A model generated the notes under the pieces. It did not search any database. It saw only the letters and a program-made list of their open reading frames with translations, and was not told the origin of the DNA. From Agromyces luteolus (lineage in GTDB: Bacteria; Actinomycetota; Actinomycetes; Actinomycetales; Microbacteriaceae), in the NCBI RefSeq assembly GCF_009729855.1, contig NZ_WODA01000025.1, positions 124,001 to 188,000 of the forward strand: a stretch of 64,000 bases of DNA, given 5' to 3'. Positions 28,687 to 39,283 of the stretch are shown piece after piece (the stretch's first letter is position 1; each line of letters opens with the position of its first letter). Made by a program: the position numbers and the translations under genes.

Positions 28687-28931
28687 GCTCTCCCTCTTCT
28701 CCCCCCGCGTACCGGCTATCAGTCCGGCCCACCCCCGGCCTTCCGGTCGAGGTGCCGGTTCGGTCGTGGGGTGATGTGCGGGTGGCTTCGTCGCGAACCT
28801 ACAATGGTGATGCCCCACGCGCGCGAGCGCGACGGGCCGCATCAACCAATCAAGTCTATAGGGTCGAAGGTCCCGGAGTCCCGACTCCCAGTACCCTCCC
28901 ACTCCGACCCGGATCAGGAACCCGACGAGCC
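28687..28931. promoter_or_regulatory. Divergent promoter region between sufB and ctaA
   Basis: This 245-nt region separates divergent sufB and ctaA. On the plus strand TACAAT (28800-28805) is a good -10 for ctaA with a leader of about 120 nt. On the minus strand the same bases read ATTGTAGGTT and contain TAGGTT, a weaker candidate for sufB. An alternating CGCG run follows at 28817-28830. I see no operator that I can assign and no gene. Confidence 0.4.
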
Positions 28932-29870
28932 GTGAACCGCGTCACCGCCTGGCTGCCCGACCGCATCGACCGGCGAGTCCGCGTCGTCGCGTGGCTGTCC
29001 TTCCTCGCCCAGACGATCATCATCGCCACGGGCGGAGCGGTGCGGCTGACCGGATCCGGCCTCGGCTGCCCGACCTGGCCCATGTGCACGGCGGATTCCC
29101 TCGTCACGACGCCCGAGATGGGCATCCACGGCGTCATCGAGTTCGGCAACCGCCTGATGACCGGCGTCGTCGGCATCGTCGCCCTGCTCGTGCTGCTCTC
29201 GATCTGGCGCCTGCGCCGCGAGCGGCGCGACCTCTGGACCCTCGCGCTCGTGGTGCTGCTCGGCATCGTCGCGCAGGCGATCGTCGGCGGCATCACGGTC
29301 TGGACGGGCCTCAACCCGTTCATCGTCGGCTTCCACTACGTCGCCTCGCTCGCGCTCGTCTGCGTGACGACGGCCTACCTCGTGCGCCTGGACGCGACGC
29401 CCGGTCCGCGCGAACCCGCGGTCCCGCGCTGGTTCGCCATCGTCACGCACGTCACGACCGCCGTGCTCGCGATCTCGATCGCGTTCGGCGTGCTCACGAC
29501 GGCCTCCGGCCCGCACTCGGGCGACGCCGACGCCGGACGCACCGGCTTCAACGCCGAGCTGCTCGAGCACGTGCACGCGTGGCCCGGCTACGCCCTCCTC
29601 GCGCTGACCGTGGTGCTCGCGATCGCCGCGTGGCGCCTGCGGCTCCCGGTCTCGCGCTGGATGCTCGTCCTCCTCGCCGTCGAGCTCGTGCAGATCGCGG
29701 TCGGCCTCTACCAGGCACGCAACGGCCTCCCTCCGCTCGCGGTCGGCGTGCACATGGTCCTCGCGGCGCTCATGGCCGCGACGATGACCGTCGTGGTGCT
29801 GGGGCTCAAGCGCCCGGTGGCGACGGATGCCGCGGCCGAGGCCGCACCCGAGGCGGCATCCGCGCGCTGA
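28932..29870 (+). CDS. ctaA: Heme A synthase (Cox15/CtaA family)
   Basis: CtaA oxidises the C8 methyl of heme O to a formyl group, giving heme A for cytochrome aa3 oxidase. The 312-residue protein has eight predicted helices with the family opening [24 protein letters not shown] and histidines for heme binding in [33 protein letters not shown] and [10 protein letters not shown]. The two internal halves repeat. The GTG at 28932 begins the conserved N-terminus. It ends 8 nt before the convergent regulator gene. Confidence 0.95.
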   Translation: MNRVTAWLPDRIDRRVRVVAWLSFLAQTIIIATGGAVRLTGSGLGCPTWPMCTADSLVTTPEMGIHGVIEFGNRLMTGVVGIVALLVLLSIWRLRRERRDLWTLALVVLLGIVAQAIVGGITVWTGLNPFIVGFHYVASLALVCVTTAYLVRLDATPGPREPAVPRWFAIVTHVTTAVLAISIAFGVLTTASGPHSGDADAGRTGFNAELLEHVHAWPGYALLALTVVLAIAAWRLRLPVSRWMLVLLAVELVQIAVGLYQARNGLPPLAVGVHMVLAALMAATMTVVVLGLKRPVATDAAAEAAPEAASAR

Positions 29871-29878
29871 CGTCGTCC

Positions 29879-32839
29879 TCACGGCGCAGCGCCGGCGGAT
29901 TCGACGTCGTCGAGCCTGTGGACCAGGCGCGCCAGTTCGACGCGATTGGCCGTGCCGGTCTTGTCGAGCAGGTGCGACACGTGCGTGCTCACGGTCTTCT
30001 CGCTGATCATCAGTGAATGGGCGATCTCGGAGTAGGTGCGGCCGACCGCGACGAGCGCCAGCACCTCCCGCTCGCGTCCGGTCAGGCCGGGCAGGGCGCC
30101 CGTCGCCTCGGACGCCGCGGCGTTCGGTTCCTCGACCGGAACCCGCGCGCGGGCGGCCAGGTCGATCAGCTCATCCTCGACCGGGCGCGCCCCGAGGCGC
30201 CGTGCCAGCCCGAGCCCGCGCCGGAGCTCGCGGGCACCGGCCTGCCGACCGTTGGCCCCTCCGAGCAGCGCTTCCGCGGCACGCCAGCGTGAATAGGCCT
30301 CCTCCCACGGCAGCCGCGCCGACGCACACGCCTCGGCAGCCTCCGACCAGGCGGAGGACGCGTCTCCCCGCCCGCGAGCCCTGACCTGTTCTGCCGCGTA
30401 CCAGGCATCGAACGCCGTGATCTGCCGCTCGATATGCGGCGTGACGACGCCGGCATCCCGAATCACCTGCGGGAACCGCTCCACGAGGCCGTCGAGCTCG
30501 GCGAGCACGTCGTCCGCATCGGCACCGGTGTCGCGGGCGGCCTGCGCGAGGTCGGCGAGGGCGCGCGCCGCGAACGGCATGAGCCACTCGCACATCGTGG
30601 GCGGAGCACCGGCCCCGGTCGCGCCTGCGAGGGCCGCGTCGTAGGCACCACGCGGGTCGGCTGCGGCCAGCCGGACCTCGGCTCGGACCGCGTCGAACTC
30701 GAACGTGAGGAACGCCGATCCGTCCGCGAACAGTTCTTCCGCACGAAGCAGGTGACTCTGCGCCTCGACCTGCCGTCCGCGGAGTGCAGCGAACCGCGAC
30801 GCGGTCAACCTGGCGAGCACGTCGCCGAGCGGTCCGGCATCCGATCCGAGTGCGACGCGGAGCCGCTCCTCGCATTCGTCCACGCGACCCACGGCGAGCA
30901 GGGCGCCTGCCTCATTCGCGGAGACCCACGCGACGTACGCCGGAGGGCCGCCGATCGCGACGAGCTCCGATCGGTGTTGCGCCATCCGGTCGGCGAACCA
31001 GTCGGAAGCCCAGGTCTCGACGGCATTCCCCTCCCAGAGGACCGCGTGCTCGTATGCGAACCAGTCGCGCGACTCCAACCCGGCTTCGACGCCCTGCTCG
31101 CCGTACGCACGCGCGAGATCCCTGTCGCCGTCGACCAGGGCCGCCATCGCGCCTGCCGCGAGGGCGTGCGACAGCGCCCGCGGATCGTTCACCCCGCGTG
31201 CCACGGCGATCGCTTCGCGTGCATGGGCCGCGGCCTCCGGAGCCTCGGCCCAGATCTCGGCATGTGCGAGCTCCGCCAACGCGAGCGCGTACTGTGCGCT
31301 CGCCGGGTCGACCGAAGCCAGTCGGACGGCCGCTCGCATCCCGCTGACGTCGATGAACCCCAGGCCCGCCATGAACCGCAGGTGCATCCGCCGGACAAGG
31401 AGCTCAGCCACCCCGAGCGGGTCGCTCGCGGCATCGAGGCGTTCGAGCATCATCTCGACCGCTTCCAGTTCGTCGAAGGTCGCACCTGCGTCGGCCGCGA
31501 CGGCGCGCTGCCGGCGCAGAAGTGCGTCGAGCTGCGCGTCTGCGTCGGAGAGATCCGGCTCGTGCGACAGCAGATCCACCGCTCGCCGCAGCAGGCGCAC
31601 CTGCTCGGCCCGCCCGTCGGATCCCGCCACCGCGTCCGCCGCCCGGACGGTCCAGTCGAAGGCGGCGCGCACCTCACCCGACCGATACCGATGGTCGGCG
31701 ATGGCGATGACGGACCCCGTGGGAACGGGCTGGTGGGCCCGAGCCTCGAGCAGGTCCGCGAATCGTCGATGCCATTCGCGGCGTTCGTCGTCGGTCAGGG
31801 CGGCCGCGAGCACCTCCGCGCCCATCGGGTGGTGGAACCAGAAGGAATCGTCCCCGAGTCGGTCCATCGTGCCGGAGTCGGTCGCCTCGGCGAGCGCACG
31901 TCGGACTCCGGCCGCATCGGGGTCCACCATCACGTCGGCCAACTCATCGGCGCGCATCGCCGAACCACCCACGGCCAGGACGGTCGCGATCCGCCGAGTC
32001 TCCGGGGAGAGACGGAACCACGACTGCAGGACCGCCGAGTTGAGGTCGATGGGGAAGGCGATCGGTGCCGCACGGGCACTCGGCGGGAGTCCGGCGACCA
32101 GCAGCCGCGTGAAGTACGGATTGCCGCGGGTGTGCGCGTGCACGTCGTCGATCAGCGACTGGTGCGGCGAGCTCTCGAGCAGCGACTCGACCTGCGCGGC
32201 GGTGCCCGCGCGGTCGAGCGGCGTGAGCCGGAGTTCCGAGGTCCGAGGCAGCCGACGGATGTCCGCGAGCCAGCGCTGCAGCGGATGGCCGATGCCGACC
32301 TCGCCCGCGCGCAGGGTCACGACGATCGCGAGACGACGCGACGCCGGGCCCGCGATGGCGTACATCAGGGTGTCGAGCGTGCTCCGGTCGGCCCACTGCA
32401 CGTCGTCGATCACGAGGGTGATGGGCCGCCGGTCGCACTGGTCGTCGAGCCAGGCGTCGAAGCGCACCGCGAACTCGCGCTCCTCGCCCGCCACCGGGGC
32501 GACGGGCGGCGCGATGATCCTCGGGTTCGCGCGCAACGCGGAACGGATCGGGAGGAACGGGATCGACATCGAGGTCAGCGGCAGGCACGCCCCGATGAGC
32601 GTCTCCCCGGCGTCATCCCGTGCCGCGCAGGCCGTCGTGACGAGCGCGGTCTTCCCGACTCCGGCGTCGCCCGAGACGACGACGGTCTGCGCCTCCCCGC
32701 CGCAGGCCCGGTCGAGGAGCCGCAGGAGGAACTCGAGCTCCACTTCGCGGCCGACCAGCGTCGACCGGGTCGCGGATGGCGCCGCCACCCGACCAGTCTC
32801 GCACCGGGGGCAGTGGAAGTCAGGACTTTCGTCCGGCAT
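29879..32839 (-). CDS. Large ATP-binding LuxR (LAL-type) transcriptional regulator
   Basis: A 986-residue STAND-type regulator. It has an N-terminal AAA/NACHT-like ATPase (Walker A GDAGVGKT at 57-64, Walker B LVIDDVQWAD at 142-151), a long helical TPR-like middle region of about 550 residues for sensing, and a C-terminal LuxR helix-turn-helix (LTGREREVLALVAVGRTYSE, then EKTVSTHVSHLLDKT). This is the MalT/LAL architecture, in which ligand binding triggers ATP-driven multimerisation and activation. The ATG at 32839 has no clear ribosome binding site; a GTG at codon 18 is a possible alternative start. It lies between ctaA and ctaB, divergent from a small secreted protein gene that is its likeliest target. 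Confidence 0.9.
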   Translation of the reverse strand: MPDESPDFHCPRCETGRVAAPSATRSTLVGREVELEFLLRLLDRACGGEAQTVVVSGDAGVGKTALVTTACAARDDAGETLIGACLPLTSMSIPFLPIRSALRANPRIIAPPVAPVAGEEREFAVRFDAWLDDQCDRRPITLVIDDVQWADRSTLDTLMYAIAGPASRRLAIVVTLRAGEVGIGHPLQRWLADIRRLPRTSELRLTPLDRAGTAAQVESLLESSPHQSLIDDVHAHTRGNPYFTRLLVAGLPPSARAAPIAFPIDLNSAVLQSWFRLSPETRRIATVLAVGGSAMRADELADVMVDPDAAGVRRALAEATDSGTMDRLGDDSFWFHHPMGAEVLAAALTDDERREWHRRFADLLEARAHQPVPTGSVIAIADHRYRSGEVRAAFDWTVRAADAVAGSDGRAEQVRLLRRAVDLLSHEPDLSDADAQLDALLRRQRAVAADAGATFDELEAVEMMLERLDAASDPLGVAELLVRRMHLRFMAGLGFIDVSGMRAAVRLASVDPASAQYALALAELAHAEIWAEAPEAAAHAREAIAVARGVNDPRALSHALAAGAMAALVDGDRDLARAYGEQGVEAGLESRDWFAYEHAVLWEGNAVETWASDWFADRMAQHRSELVAIGGPPAYVAWVSANEAGALLAVGRVDECEERLRVALGSDAGPLGDVLARLTASRFAALRGRQVEAQSHLLRAEELFADGSAFLTFEFDAVRAEVRLAAADPRGAYDAALAGATGAGAPPTMCEWLMPFAARALADLAQAARDTGADADDVLAELDGLVERFPQVIRDAGVVTPHIERQITAFDAWYAAEQVRARGRGDASSAWSEAAEACASARLPWEEAYSRWRAAEALLGGANGRQAGARELRRGLGLARRLGARPVEDELIDLAARARVPVEEPNAAASEATGALPGLTGREREVLALVAVGRTYSEIAHSLMISEKTVSTHVSHLLDKTGTANRVELARLVHRLDDVESAGAAP

Positions 32840-32854
32840 CTCAGGAGCAGCACC

Positions 32855-32884
32855 CGATCCGACGAAGCACGGTGGCGCGGATCG
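32855..32884. promoter_or_regulatory. Inverted repeat between the LAL regulator and the secreted protein gene
   Basis: CGATCCG (32855-32861) and CGGATCG (32878-32884) are perfect inverted 7-mers separated by 16 nt in the 92-nt divergent region. It is a candidate binding site for the adjacent regulator; no experimental or family consensus supports it. Confidence 0.35.
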
Positions 32885-32931
32885 TGGGGGCGTCGACCGA
32901 ACGTCGGCACCATCCCGGAAGGAATGCGATC

Positions 32932-33165
32932 ATGCGCACCACCACCCTCACCGCCTCGGCGCTCCTCTTCGCCGGCACCGCCCTCGTCGCGACGATCGCC
33001 GCGACGCCCGCGAACGCCCGGCCCGAGCCCGCTCCGGGGCCGACCGCCGTCCTGCAGACGACGGGGCCGTGCCTGCTCGAGCGCGTCGGCACCCAGTTCG
33101 TCCGTTGCGACGACCTGACCGGCGCCGGGGCTCCGGCTCCGTCCCACATCCCCGAACAGTCCTGA
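32932..33165 (+). CDS. Small secreted protein with two cysteines
   Basis: A 77-residue precursor. Residues 1-29 are a textbook signal peptide: MRTTTLT, a hydrophobic core ASALLFAGTALVATIAA, and the cleavage motif ANA. The 48-residue mature part is Pro-rich at both ends and holds two cysteines 12 residues apart (GPCLLERVGTQFVRCDDL), suitable for one disulfide. AAGGA precedes the ATG well. I do not recognise a family. It is divergent from the LAL regulator and followed by a terminator, so it forms a single-gene unit. Confidence 0.8.
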   Translation: MRTTTLTASALLFAGTALVATIAATPANARPEPAPGPTAVLQTTGPCLLERVGTQFVRCDDLTGAGAPAPSHIPEQS

Positions 33166-33181
33166 GCCCAGCCGTCCCGCA

Positions 33182-33220
33182 CGCGCTCGGAGGCGGCAGG
33201 GGTGGACGCCTCCGAGCGCG
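33182..33220. terminator. Bidirectional terminator between the secreted protein gene and ctaB
   Basis: CGCGCTCGGAGGC (33182-33194) pairs perfectly with GCCTCCGAGCGCG (33208-33220) around a 13-nt loop, between two convergent genes. Confidence 0.8.
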
Positions 33221-33233
33221 CCCACCCCTCCGC

Positions 33234-34154
33234 TCAGAACGGCAGCAGCGGGTCGACGCCGACCGCGAGGAAGAGCAGCGACAGGTAGATGATCGAGCCG
33301 TGGAACACCCGCATCGGCGAGACCTCCTGGCCGCGGATCGCGAGGTTGTAGAGCCGGTGGCACTCGGCGACGAACCAGATGCCCGACACGAGCGCGACGC
33401 TCGAGTAGAGCAGTCCCATGCCGGCGACCGGGATGAGCAGCAGCGACGCGGCGACCGTCGCGTAGGCGTAGAGGATGACCTGCAGCCCCACCTGGGCGCG
33501 CCCGCGCACCACGGCGAGCATCGGCACGCCGGCGGCGGCGTAGTCGTCCTTGTACTTCATCGACAGCGGCCAGTAGTGCGGCGGCGTCCACAGGAAGATG
33601 ATGAGGAACAGGATGAAGGGCGCCCAGCTGAGGCTCTCGGTCACCGCGGCCCAGCCGATCAGCACCGGCATGCAGCCGGCGACGCCGCCCCAGACGATGT
33701 TCTGCGCCGTGCGGCGCTTCAGGATGAGGCTGTAGAAGACGACGTAGAGCAGGATGGCGGCCAGCGAGAGCAGGGCGGCGAGCCAGTTGGCGAACACCCA
33801 GAGCCAGGCGATGGATGCCGCGCCCAGCGCGTACGCGAAGACGAGCGCCTCGCGGTCGGTGAGCTCGCCGGTGACCAGCGGCCGGCCCTTGGTGCGCTTC
33901 ATGACCCGGTCGATGTCGCGGTCGATGTAGCAGTTGAACGCGCCCGCCGAGCCGGCGCTCATCGCGCCGCCGACGAGCGTGGCGAGCAGGAGCCAGACGT
34001 CGGGCAGGCCGTTCGAGGCGAGGATCATCGTCGGCGCGGTCACGACGAGCAGCAGCTCGATCACTCGGGGCTTGGTGAGGGCGACGTATGCGGCGACCTT
34101 GCGTCGCACGTTCGTCGTCCGTCGAGCGTGACTGATGGTCGGCGCGGCCTGCAT
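33234..34154 (-). CDS. ctaB: Protoheme IX farnesyltransferase (heme O synthase)
   Basis: CtaB attaches a farnesyl group to heme B, making heme O, the substrate of CtaA. The 306-residue UbiA-family protein has eight or nine helices and the first Asp-rich motif N74-x3-D78-x3-D82 ([20 protein letters not shown]), with [24 protein letters not shown] as the second signature. AGAGGAATTC precedes the ATG at 34154. A TAGAAT -10 (34208-34213) lies about 55 nt upstream. It is divergent from tkt, a conserved actinobacterial arrangement. Confidence 0.97.
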   Translation of the reverse strand: MQAAPTISHARRTTNVRRKVAAYVALTKPRVIELLLVVTAPTMILASNGLPDVWLLLATLVGGAMSAGSAGAFNCYIDRDIDRVMKRTKGRPLVTGELTDREALVFAYALGAASIAWLWVFANWLAALLSLAAILLYVVFYSLILKRRTAQNIVWGGVAGCMPVLIGWAAVTESLSWAPFILFLIIFLWTPPHYWPLSMKYKDDYAAAGVPMLAVVRGRAQVGLQVILYAYATVAASLLLIPVAGMGLLYSSVALVSGIWFVAECHRLYNLAIRGQEVSPMRVFHGSIIYLSLLFLAVGVDPLLPF

Positions 34155-34207
34155 GAATTCCTCTTCCGGGCGCGCGCCGACGTGGCGGGGCGCGCGCAAC
34201 CCGTTCG

Positions 34208-34213
34208 ATTCTA
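34208..34213 (-). promoter_or_regulatory. -10 element for ctaB
   Basis: TAGAAT on the minus strand about 54 nt before the ctaB start; no convincing -35. Confidence 0.45.
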
Positions 34214-34274
34214 GGCCATCCGATCGTCGCCGGACGGACGCGTCAAGCCCCGTCATAGAGTGAGGGCGACTCCA

Positions 34275-34439
34275 TATACTGAACCCAGCGCGCCCGGTGG
34301 CGCGGATTCGACGTGCACTCCACCTGACGCATGACCGGATCGGTCCCGGGCTCCACCGCGCCGTCGCGTTTCCCGGCGGGTCCGGGAGCCGAATGGAGAG
34401 GCTCCCCGACTCCGTCACGACCGGAAGGAACCCCAACCC
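34275..34439 (+). promoter_or_regulatory. Promoter -10 and leader of the tkt operon
   Basis: TATACT (34275-34280) is a near-consensus -10, giving a leader of about 153 nt before the tkt GTG. The leader holds a GGAGCC/GGCTCC hairpin (34391-34411) and ends with GGAAGGA, the ribosome binding site. I do not recognise a known riboswitch in it. Confidence 0.6.
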
Positions 34440-36536
34440 GTGGCAACTCTGCACTGGGACCCCATCGACGATCGCGCGGTCGACACGGCGCGCGTGCTCG
34501 CCGCCGACGCCGTGGAGAAGGTCGGCAACGGCCACCCCGGCACGGCGATGAGCCTCGCGCCCGCCGCCTACCTGCTCTTCCAGAAGGTGATGCGCCGCGA
34601 CCCGGCCGATCACGACTGGCTCGGGCGGGACCGCTTCATCCTCTCGGCGGGCCACAGCTCGCTGACGCAGTACGTGCAGCTGTACCTCGCCGGCGACGGC
34701 CTCGAGCTGTCCGACCTCGAGGCGCTCCGCACCTGGGGCTCGAAGACCCCGGGCCACCCCGAGTACGGCCACACCGCCGGCGTCGAGATCACGACCGGTC
34801 CGCTCGGCCAGGGCCTCGCCTCCGCCGTCGGCTTCGCCTACGCCTCGCGCTACGAGCGCGGGCTGTTCGACCCCGAGACGCCCGCCGGCGAGAGCCCCTT
34901 CGACCACCACGTGTTCGTCATCGCGAGCGACGGCGACCTCGAGGAGGGCGTGACGAGCGAGGCCTCCTCGCTCGCGGGGCACCAGCAGCTCGGCAACCTC
35001 GTCGTGATCTACGACTCGAACCAGATCTCGATCGAGGACGACACCGACATCGCCTTCACCGAAGACGTCGCGAAGCGCTACGAGGCCTACGGATGGCACG
35101 TGCAGACGGTCGACTGGAAGAAGACCGGCGAGTACGTCGAGGACGTCGCCGAGCTGAACGACGCCGTCGAGGCCGCCAAGGCGGAGACCGGCAAGCCCTC
35201 GATCATCGTCCTCAAGACGATCATCGGCTGGCCCGCGCCGAAGAAGCAGAACACCGGCAAGATCCACGGCTCCGCCCTCGGTGCCGAGGAACTCGCCGCG
35301 ACGAAGGAGGTGCTCGGCTTCGACCCGGCGCAGAGCTTCGTCGTCGCCGACGAGGTCATCGAGCGCACGCGCACGAACGCGCGCGACCGCGCCGCCGAGG
35401 CCAAGCAGGCGTGGCAGGCGTCGTTCGACGCATGGGCGTCGGCGAACCCCGAGCGCAAGGCGCTGCTCGACCGGCTCGAGGCCGGCGAGCTGCCCGAAGG
35501 GCTCGAGGCCGCGCTCCCCGTGTTCGAGCCGGGTACGGACGTCTCGACGCGCGCCGCGTCTGGGAAGGCCATCAACGCACTCGCCGCGCACCTCCCCGAG
35601 CTCTGGGGAGGGTCGGCCGACCTCGCGGAGTCGAACCTCACGACGATCAACGGCGCACCGTCGTTCATCCCGTCCGAGCACTCGACGCACGAGTTCCCCG
35701 GCAACCGGTACGGCCGGGTGCTGCACTTCGGCATCCGCGAGCACGCCATGGGCGCCATCCTGAACGGCATCGTCCTGCACGGTCCGACTCGCGCGTTCGG
35801 CGGCACGTTCCTCATCTTCAGCGACTACATGCGTCCCGCCGTGCGTCTCGCGGCGCTCATGCAGATCCCGTCGATCTTCGTGTGGACGCACGACTCGGTG
35901 GCGCTCGGCGAGGACGGCCCCACGCACCAGCCGATCGAGCAGCTGAGCGCGCTGCGCGCCATCCCGCACCTCTCGGTCGTCCGCCCGGGCGATGCGAACG
36001 AGACCGCGCACGCCTGGCTCGAGATCCTGAAGCGCCGCGGCGGGCCCGCGGGCATCGCGCTGACCCGGCAGAACATCCCCGTGTTCGAGCGCGGCGACGG
36101 CGAGGCATCCGGTGACACGCTCGCCGCCGCCTCGAACGTCGCGAAGGGCGCGTACGTCCTCGCCGAGGCGTCGTCGGGCGAGCCCGACGTCATCCTCATC
36201 GCCACCGGTTCCGAGGTCCAGGTCGCGCTCGCCGCGCGCGAGCAGCTCGCCGCCGAGGGCGTGTCGGCCCGAGTCGTGTCGGCGCCGAGCCTCGAGTGGT
36301 TCGAGGAGCAGGATGCCGCGTACCGCGAGTCCGTCCTGCCGAGCTCGGTCACCGCTCGCGTCAGCGTCGAGGCCGGCCTCGCGCTCACCTGGTACCGCTA
36401 CCTCGGCACGCGCGGCCGCGCCGTGTCCATCGAGCACTTCGGCGCCTCCGCCGACTACAAGACCCTGTTCCGCGAGTTCGGCATCACGCCTGAGCACGTC
36501 GTGGCCGCCGCGAAGGAATCGCTCGCGTCGAACTGA
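34440..36536 (+). CDS. tkt: Transketolase
   Basis: Transketolase moves two-carbon units between sugar phosphates using thiamine diphosphate. The 698-residue protein has the substrate histidine region [33 protein letters not shown], and the ThDP/Mg motif [17 protein letters not shown] ending at IYDSN. The pyrimidine-domain sequences [18 protein letters not shown] and [20 protein letters not shown] are also present. The start is a GTG with GGAAGGA upstream. It opens the operon tkt-tal-pgi-zwf-opcA-pgl. Confidence 0.98.
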   Translation: MATLHWDPIDDRAVDTARVLAADAVEKVGNGHPGTAMSLAPAAYLLFQKVMRRDPADHDWLGRDRFILSAGHSSLTQYVQLYLAGDGLELSDLEALRTWGSKTPGHPEYGHTAGVEITTGPLGQGLASAVGFAYASRYERGLFDPETPAGESPFDHHVFVIASDGDLEEGVTSEASSLAGHQQLGNLVVIYDSNQISIEDDTDIAFTEDVAKRYEAYGWHVQTVDWKKTGEYVEDVAELNDAVEAAKAETGKPSIIVLKTIIGWPAPKKQNTGKIHGSALGAEELAATKEVLGFDPAQSFVVADEVIERTRTNARDRAAEAKQAWQASFDAWASANPERKALLDRLEAGELPEGLEAALPVFEPGTDVSTRAASGKAINALAAHLPELWGGSADLAESNLTTINGAPSFIPSEHSTHEFPGNRYGRVLHFGIREHAMGAILNGIVLHGPTRAFGGTFLIFSDYMRPAVRLAALMQIPSIFVWTHDSVALGEDGPTHQPIEQLSALRAIPHLSVVRPGDANETAHAWLEILKRRGGPAGIALTRQNIPVFERGDGEASGDTLAAASNVAKGAYVLAEASSGEPDVILIATGSEVQVALAAREQLAAEGVSARVVSAPSLEWFEEQDAAYRESVLPSSVTARVSVEAGLALTWYRYLGTRGRAVSIEHFGASADYKTLFREFGITPEHVVAAAKESLASN

Positions 36537-36559
36537 CCGAGCACGAAGGAGACATCATC

Positions 36560-37669
36560 ATGAGCACCACCCCCACCGCCGCCCTCTCCCAGGCCGGCGT
36601 CAGCATCTGGCTCGACGACCTCTCGCGCGAGCGCATCACGTCGGGCGGCCTCGAACGGCTCATCGCCGAGCGCGACGTCGTCGGCGTCACCACGAACCCG
36701 ACGATCTTCGCCGGCGCACTCGCCAAGGGCGACGCGTACCGCGACCAGGTCGCATCCCTCGCGGCCGACGGCGCCGACGTCGACCGCGCCGTGTTCGAGA
36801 TCACCACCGACGACGTGCGCGACGCCGCCGACCACTTCCGTCCGGTCTACGACCGCACCGACGGCTACGACGGCCGCGTCTCGATCGAGGTCTCCCCCGA
36901 CCTCGCGAACGAGACCGATGCGACCATCGCCGAGGCGCACCGCCTCTGGGACAAGGTCGACCGCCCGAACGTCATGATCAAGATCCCCGCCACGCGTGCG
37001 GGCCTCCCGGCGATCACCGCGGCGATCGGCGCGGGCATCAGCGTCAACGTGACCCTGATCTTCAGCCTCGACCGCTACCGCGAGGTCATCGACGCGTACC
37101 TGACCGGCCTCGAGCAGGCGAAGGCGGCGGGCATCGACCTGTCGACGATCCACTCCGTCGCCTCGTTCTTCGTCTCGCGCGTCGACACCGAGATCGACAA
37201 GCGGCTCGAGGCGATCGGCTCGCCCGAGGCGATCGCGCTGAAGGGCCGGGCCGGCGTGGCCAACGCCCGCCTCGCGTACGAGCTCTACCTCCAGCAGTTC
37301 GCCGCGCCGCGCGCGATCGCGCTGCTCGACGCCGGCGCCAACCGGCAGCGCCCGCTGTGGGCCTCGACGGGCGTCAAGGACCCCGCCCTGCCCGACACGC
37401 TCTACGTGACCGAGCTGGTCGCCCACGGCGTCGTGAACACGATGCCCGAGAAGACGCTCGAGGCGACCTTCGACCACGGCGTGGTCGAGGGCGACACCGT
37501 CACCGGCGCGTTCGCCGAGGCCGGGCGCGTCCTCGACGCGCTGGCGAGCGTGGGCGTGGACTACGACGACGTCACGGAGGTCCTCGAGCGCGAGGGCGTC
37601 GACAAGTTCGTCGTCTCGTGGAACGAGCTCCTCGACACCGTGCGCACCGCCCTGGAGGCAGCTCGGTGA
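36560..37669 (+). CDS. tal: Transaldolase
   Basis: Transaldolase transfers dihydroxyacetone units in the non-oxidative pentose phosphate pathway. The 369-residue protein is of the longer actinobacterial type. GVTTNPTIF lies near the N-terminus, the Schiff-base lysine is K141 in [15 protein letters not shown], and [11 protein letters not shown] and [15 protein letters not shown] follow. GAAGGAGACATCATC precedes the ATG. Its stop overlaps the pgi start (GTGA). Confidence 0.97.
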   Translation: MSTTPTAALSQAGVSIWLDDLSRERITSGGLERLIAERDVVGVTTNPTIFAGALAKGDAYRDQVASLAADGADVDRAVFEITTDDVRDAADHFRPVYDRTDGYDGRVSIEVSPDLANETDATIAEAHRLWDKVDRPNVMIKIPATRAGLPAITAAIGAGISVNVTLIFSLDRYREVIDAYLTGLEQAKAAGIDLSTIHSVASFFVSRVDTEIDKRLEAIGSPEAIALKGRAGVANARLAYELYLQQFAAPRAIALLDAGANRQRPLWASTGVKDPALPDTLYVTELVAHGVVNTMPEKTLEATFDHGVVEGDTVTGAFAEAGRVLDALASVGVDYDDVTEVLEREGVDKFVVSWNELLDTVRTALEAAR

Positions 37670-39270
37670 ATGTCCGGATCTCCGTGAACGGCCCGTCGGC
37701 CGACGCGGTGCGCCGCATCGTGCCGCAGCTCGTGGCCGACCGGGTGGCGACGGGCATCACCTCGCTCGACGCGAGCCTGTGGGGGCCGGCGGCCGAGGAG
37801 GAGGCCGCGAGCCGGCTGGGATGGACCGAGGCGATCGCCGTGTCCCGCCCGCTCCTGCCGGAGATCGCGACGCTCCGCGACGAGCTCCGCGCGCGCGGGA
37901 TCGACCACGTCGCGCTCGCCGGAATGGGCGGCTCCTCCCTCGCTCCCGAGGTCATCGCCCGCACGGCCGGCGCCGAGCTCACCGTGCTCGACTCGACGGA
38001 GCCCGACCAGGTGCGGGCCGCCATCGCCGACCGTCTCCAGCGGACGGTGCTCGTCGTGTCCTCGAAGTCCGGATCGACCGTCGAGACCGACTCCCAGCGT
38101 CGCGCCTACGAGAAGGCGTTCCTCGACGTGGGCATCGACCCCGCGACGCGCATCGTCGTCGTCACGGACCCCGGTTCGCCCCTCGAGGAATCCGCCCGCA
38201 CCGCGGGGTACCGCGTGTTCACGGCCGACCCGACGGTCGGCGGCCGGTACTCGGCGCTCACCGCCTTCGGACTCGTGCCGACCGGCCTCGCGGGCGTCGA
38301 CCTCGGAGAGCTCCTCGACGAGGCGGAGGCGATCGAACTCGCCCTCGCGATCGACTCGGAGGAGAACCCGGGCCTGGTCCTCGGCGCCGCGATCGCGGGG
38401 ACCGAACCGCGGCGGGACAAGCTCGCGATCGTCGCCGACGGCACGCACCTCGTCGGCTTCGCCGACTGGGCCGAGCAGCTCATCGCGGAGTCGACCGGCA
38501 AGCAGGGAACGGGCATCCTGCCCGTCGTGCTCGGTCCCGACGCTCCGGAGCTGGTGTCGCGCCCCGCCGACCTGCAGGTCGTGCGCCTCGTCGACGACGC
38601 CGGCACCGAGCGGTTCGCGGACGGGACCGACGGGGAGATCCGCGTGTCGGGCACGCTCGGCGCCCAACTGCTCGCGTGGGAGTACGCGACCGCGGTCGCC
38701 GGCCGCCTCCTCGGCATCAACCCGTTCGACCAGCCCGACGTCGAGTCGGCGAAGGTCGCGGCCCGCGGCCTGCTCGAGGCACGGCCCGAGCCGGCACCTG
38801 CGGCGTTCGTCGCCGAGGGGATCGAGGTCCGCGGCACGCCCGACGTGATCGGCGCGGCCAGCGACCTGGCCTCCGCGATCGAGGTCCTGCTCGAGGAGGT
38901 CCCGGCGGACGGATACCTCGCGGTGCAGGCCTACGTCGACCGCGTGGCGCACCCCGGGTTCGCCGAGCTCCGCGACCTGCTCGCCGAGCGCAGCGGCCGC
39001 CCGGTCACCTTCGGCTGGGGGCCGCGCTTCCTCCACTCGACCGGCCAGTACCACAAGGGCGGTCCCGCGCACGGCGCATTCCTGCAGCTCGTGCAGCGCC
39101 CGACCGACGACCTGCCCGTTCCCGGGCGGCCGTTCACGTTCGGCGAGCTCATCGCCGCCCAGGCCTCCGGCGACGCATCCGTCATCGCCGAGCACGGCCG
39201 GCCGGTCCTCACACTGACCCTGTCCGATCCGAGCGCCGACCTGCGGTCGCTGCGCGCGGCCATCGGCTGA
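37666..39270 (+). CDS. pgi: Glucose-6-phosphate isomerase
   Basis: Pgi interconverts glucose-6-phosphate and fructose-6-phosphate, linking this operon to glycolysis. The 534-residue protein has the two SIS sub-domains with [29 protein letters not shown] and [10 protein letters not shown] for phosphate binding, [11 protein letters not shown] and, near the C-terminus, [18 protein letters not shown] with catalytic residues. The start is a GTG that overlaps the tal stop. The sequence is rather diverged from E. coli Pgi, as is usual for this operon in actinobacteria. Confidence 0.94.
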   Translation: MNVRISVNGPSADAVRRIVPQLVADRVATGITSLDASLWGPAAEEEAASRLGWTEAIAVSRPLLPEIATLRDELRARGIDHVALAGMGGSSLAPEVIARTAGAELTVLDSTEPDQVRAAIADRLQRTVLVVSSKSGSTVETDSQRRAYEKAFLDVGIDPATRIVVVTDPGSPLEESARTAGYRVFTADPTVGGRYSALTAFGLVPTGLAGVDLGELLDEAEAIELALAIDSEENPGLVLGAAIAGTEPRRDKLAIVADGTHLVGFADWAEQLIAESTGKQGTGILPVVLGPDAPELVSRPADLQVVRLVDDAGTERFADGTDGEIRVSGTLGAQLLAWEYATAVAGRLLGINPFDQPDVESAKVAARGLLEARPEPAPAAFVAEGIEVRGTPDVIGAASDLASAIEVLLEEVPADGYLAVQAYVDRVAHPGFAELRDLLAERSGRPVTFGWGPRFLHSTGQYHKGGPAHGAFLQLVQRPTDDLPVPGRPFTFGELIAAQASGDASVIAEHGRPVLTLTLSDPSADLRSLRAAIG

Positions 39271-39283
39271 TCCTGGAGCACCC

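Noticed and set aside
32775..32839. A possible N-terminal zinc motif (HCPRCETG) in the LAL regulator
   Set aside because: Only one CxxC is present and a GTG start at codon 18 could remove it, so there is no support for metal binding.
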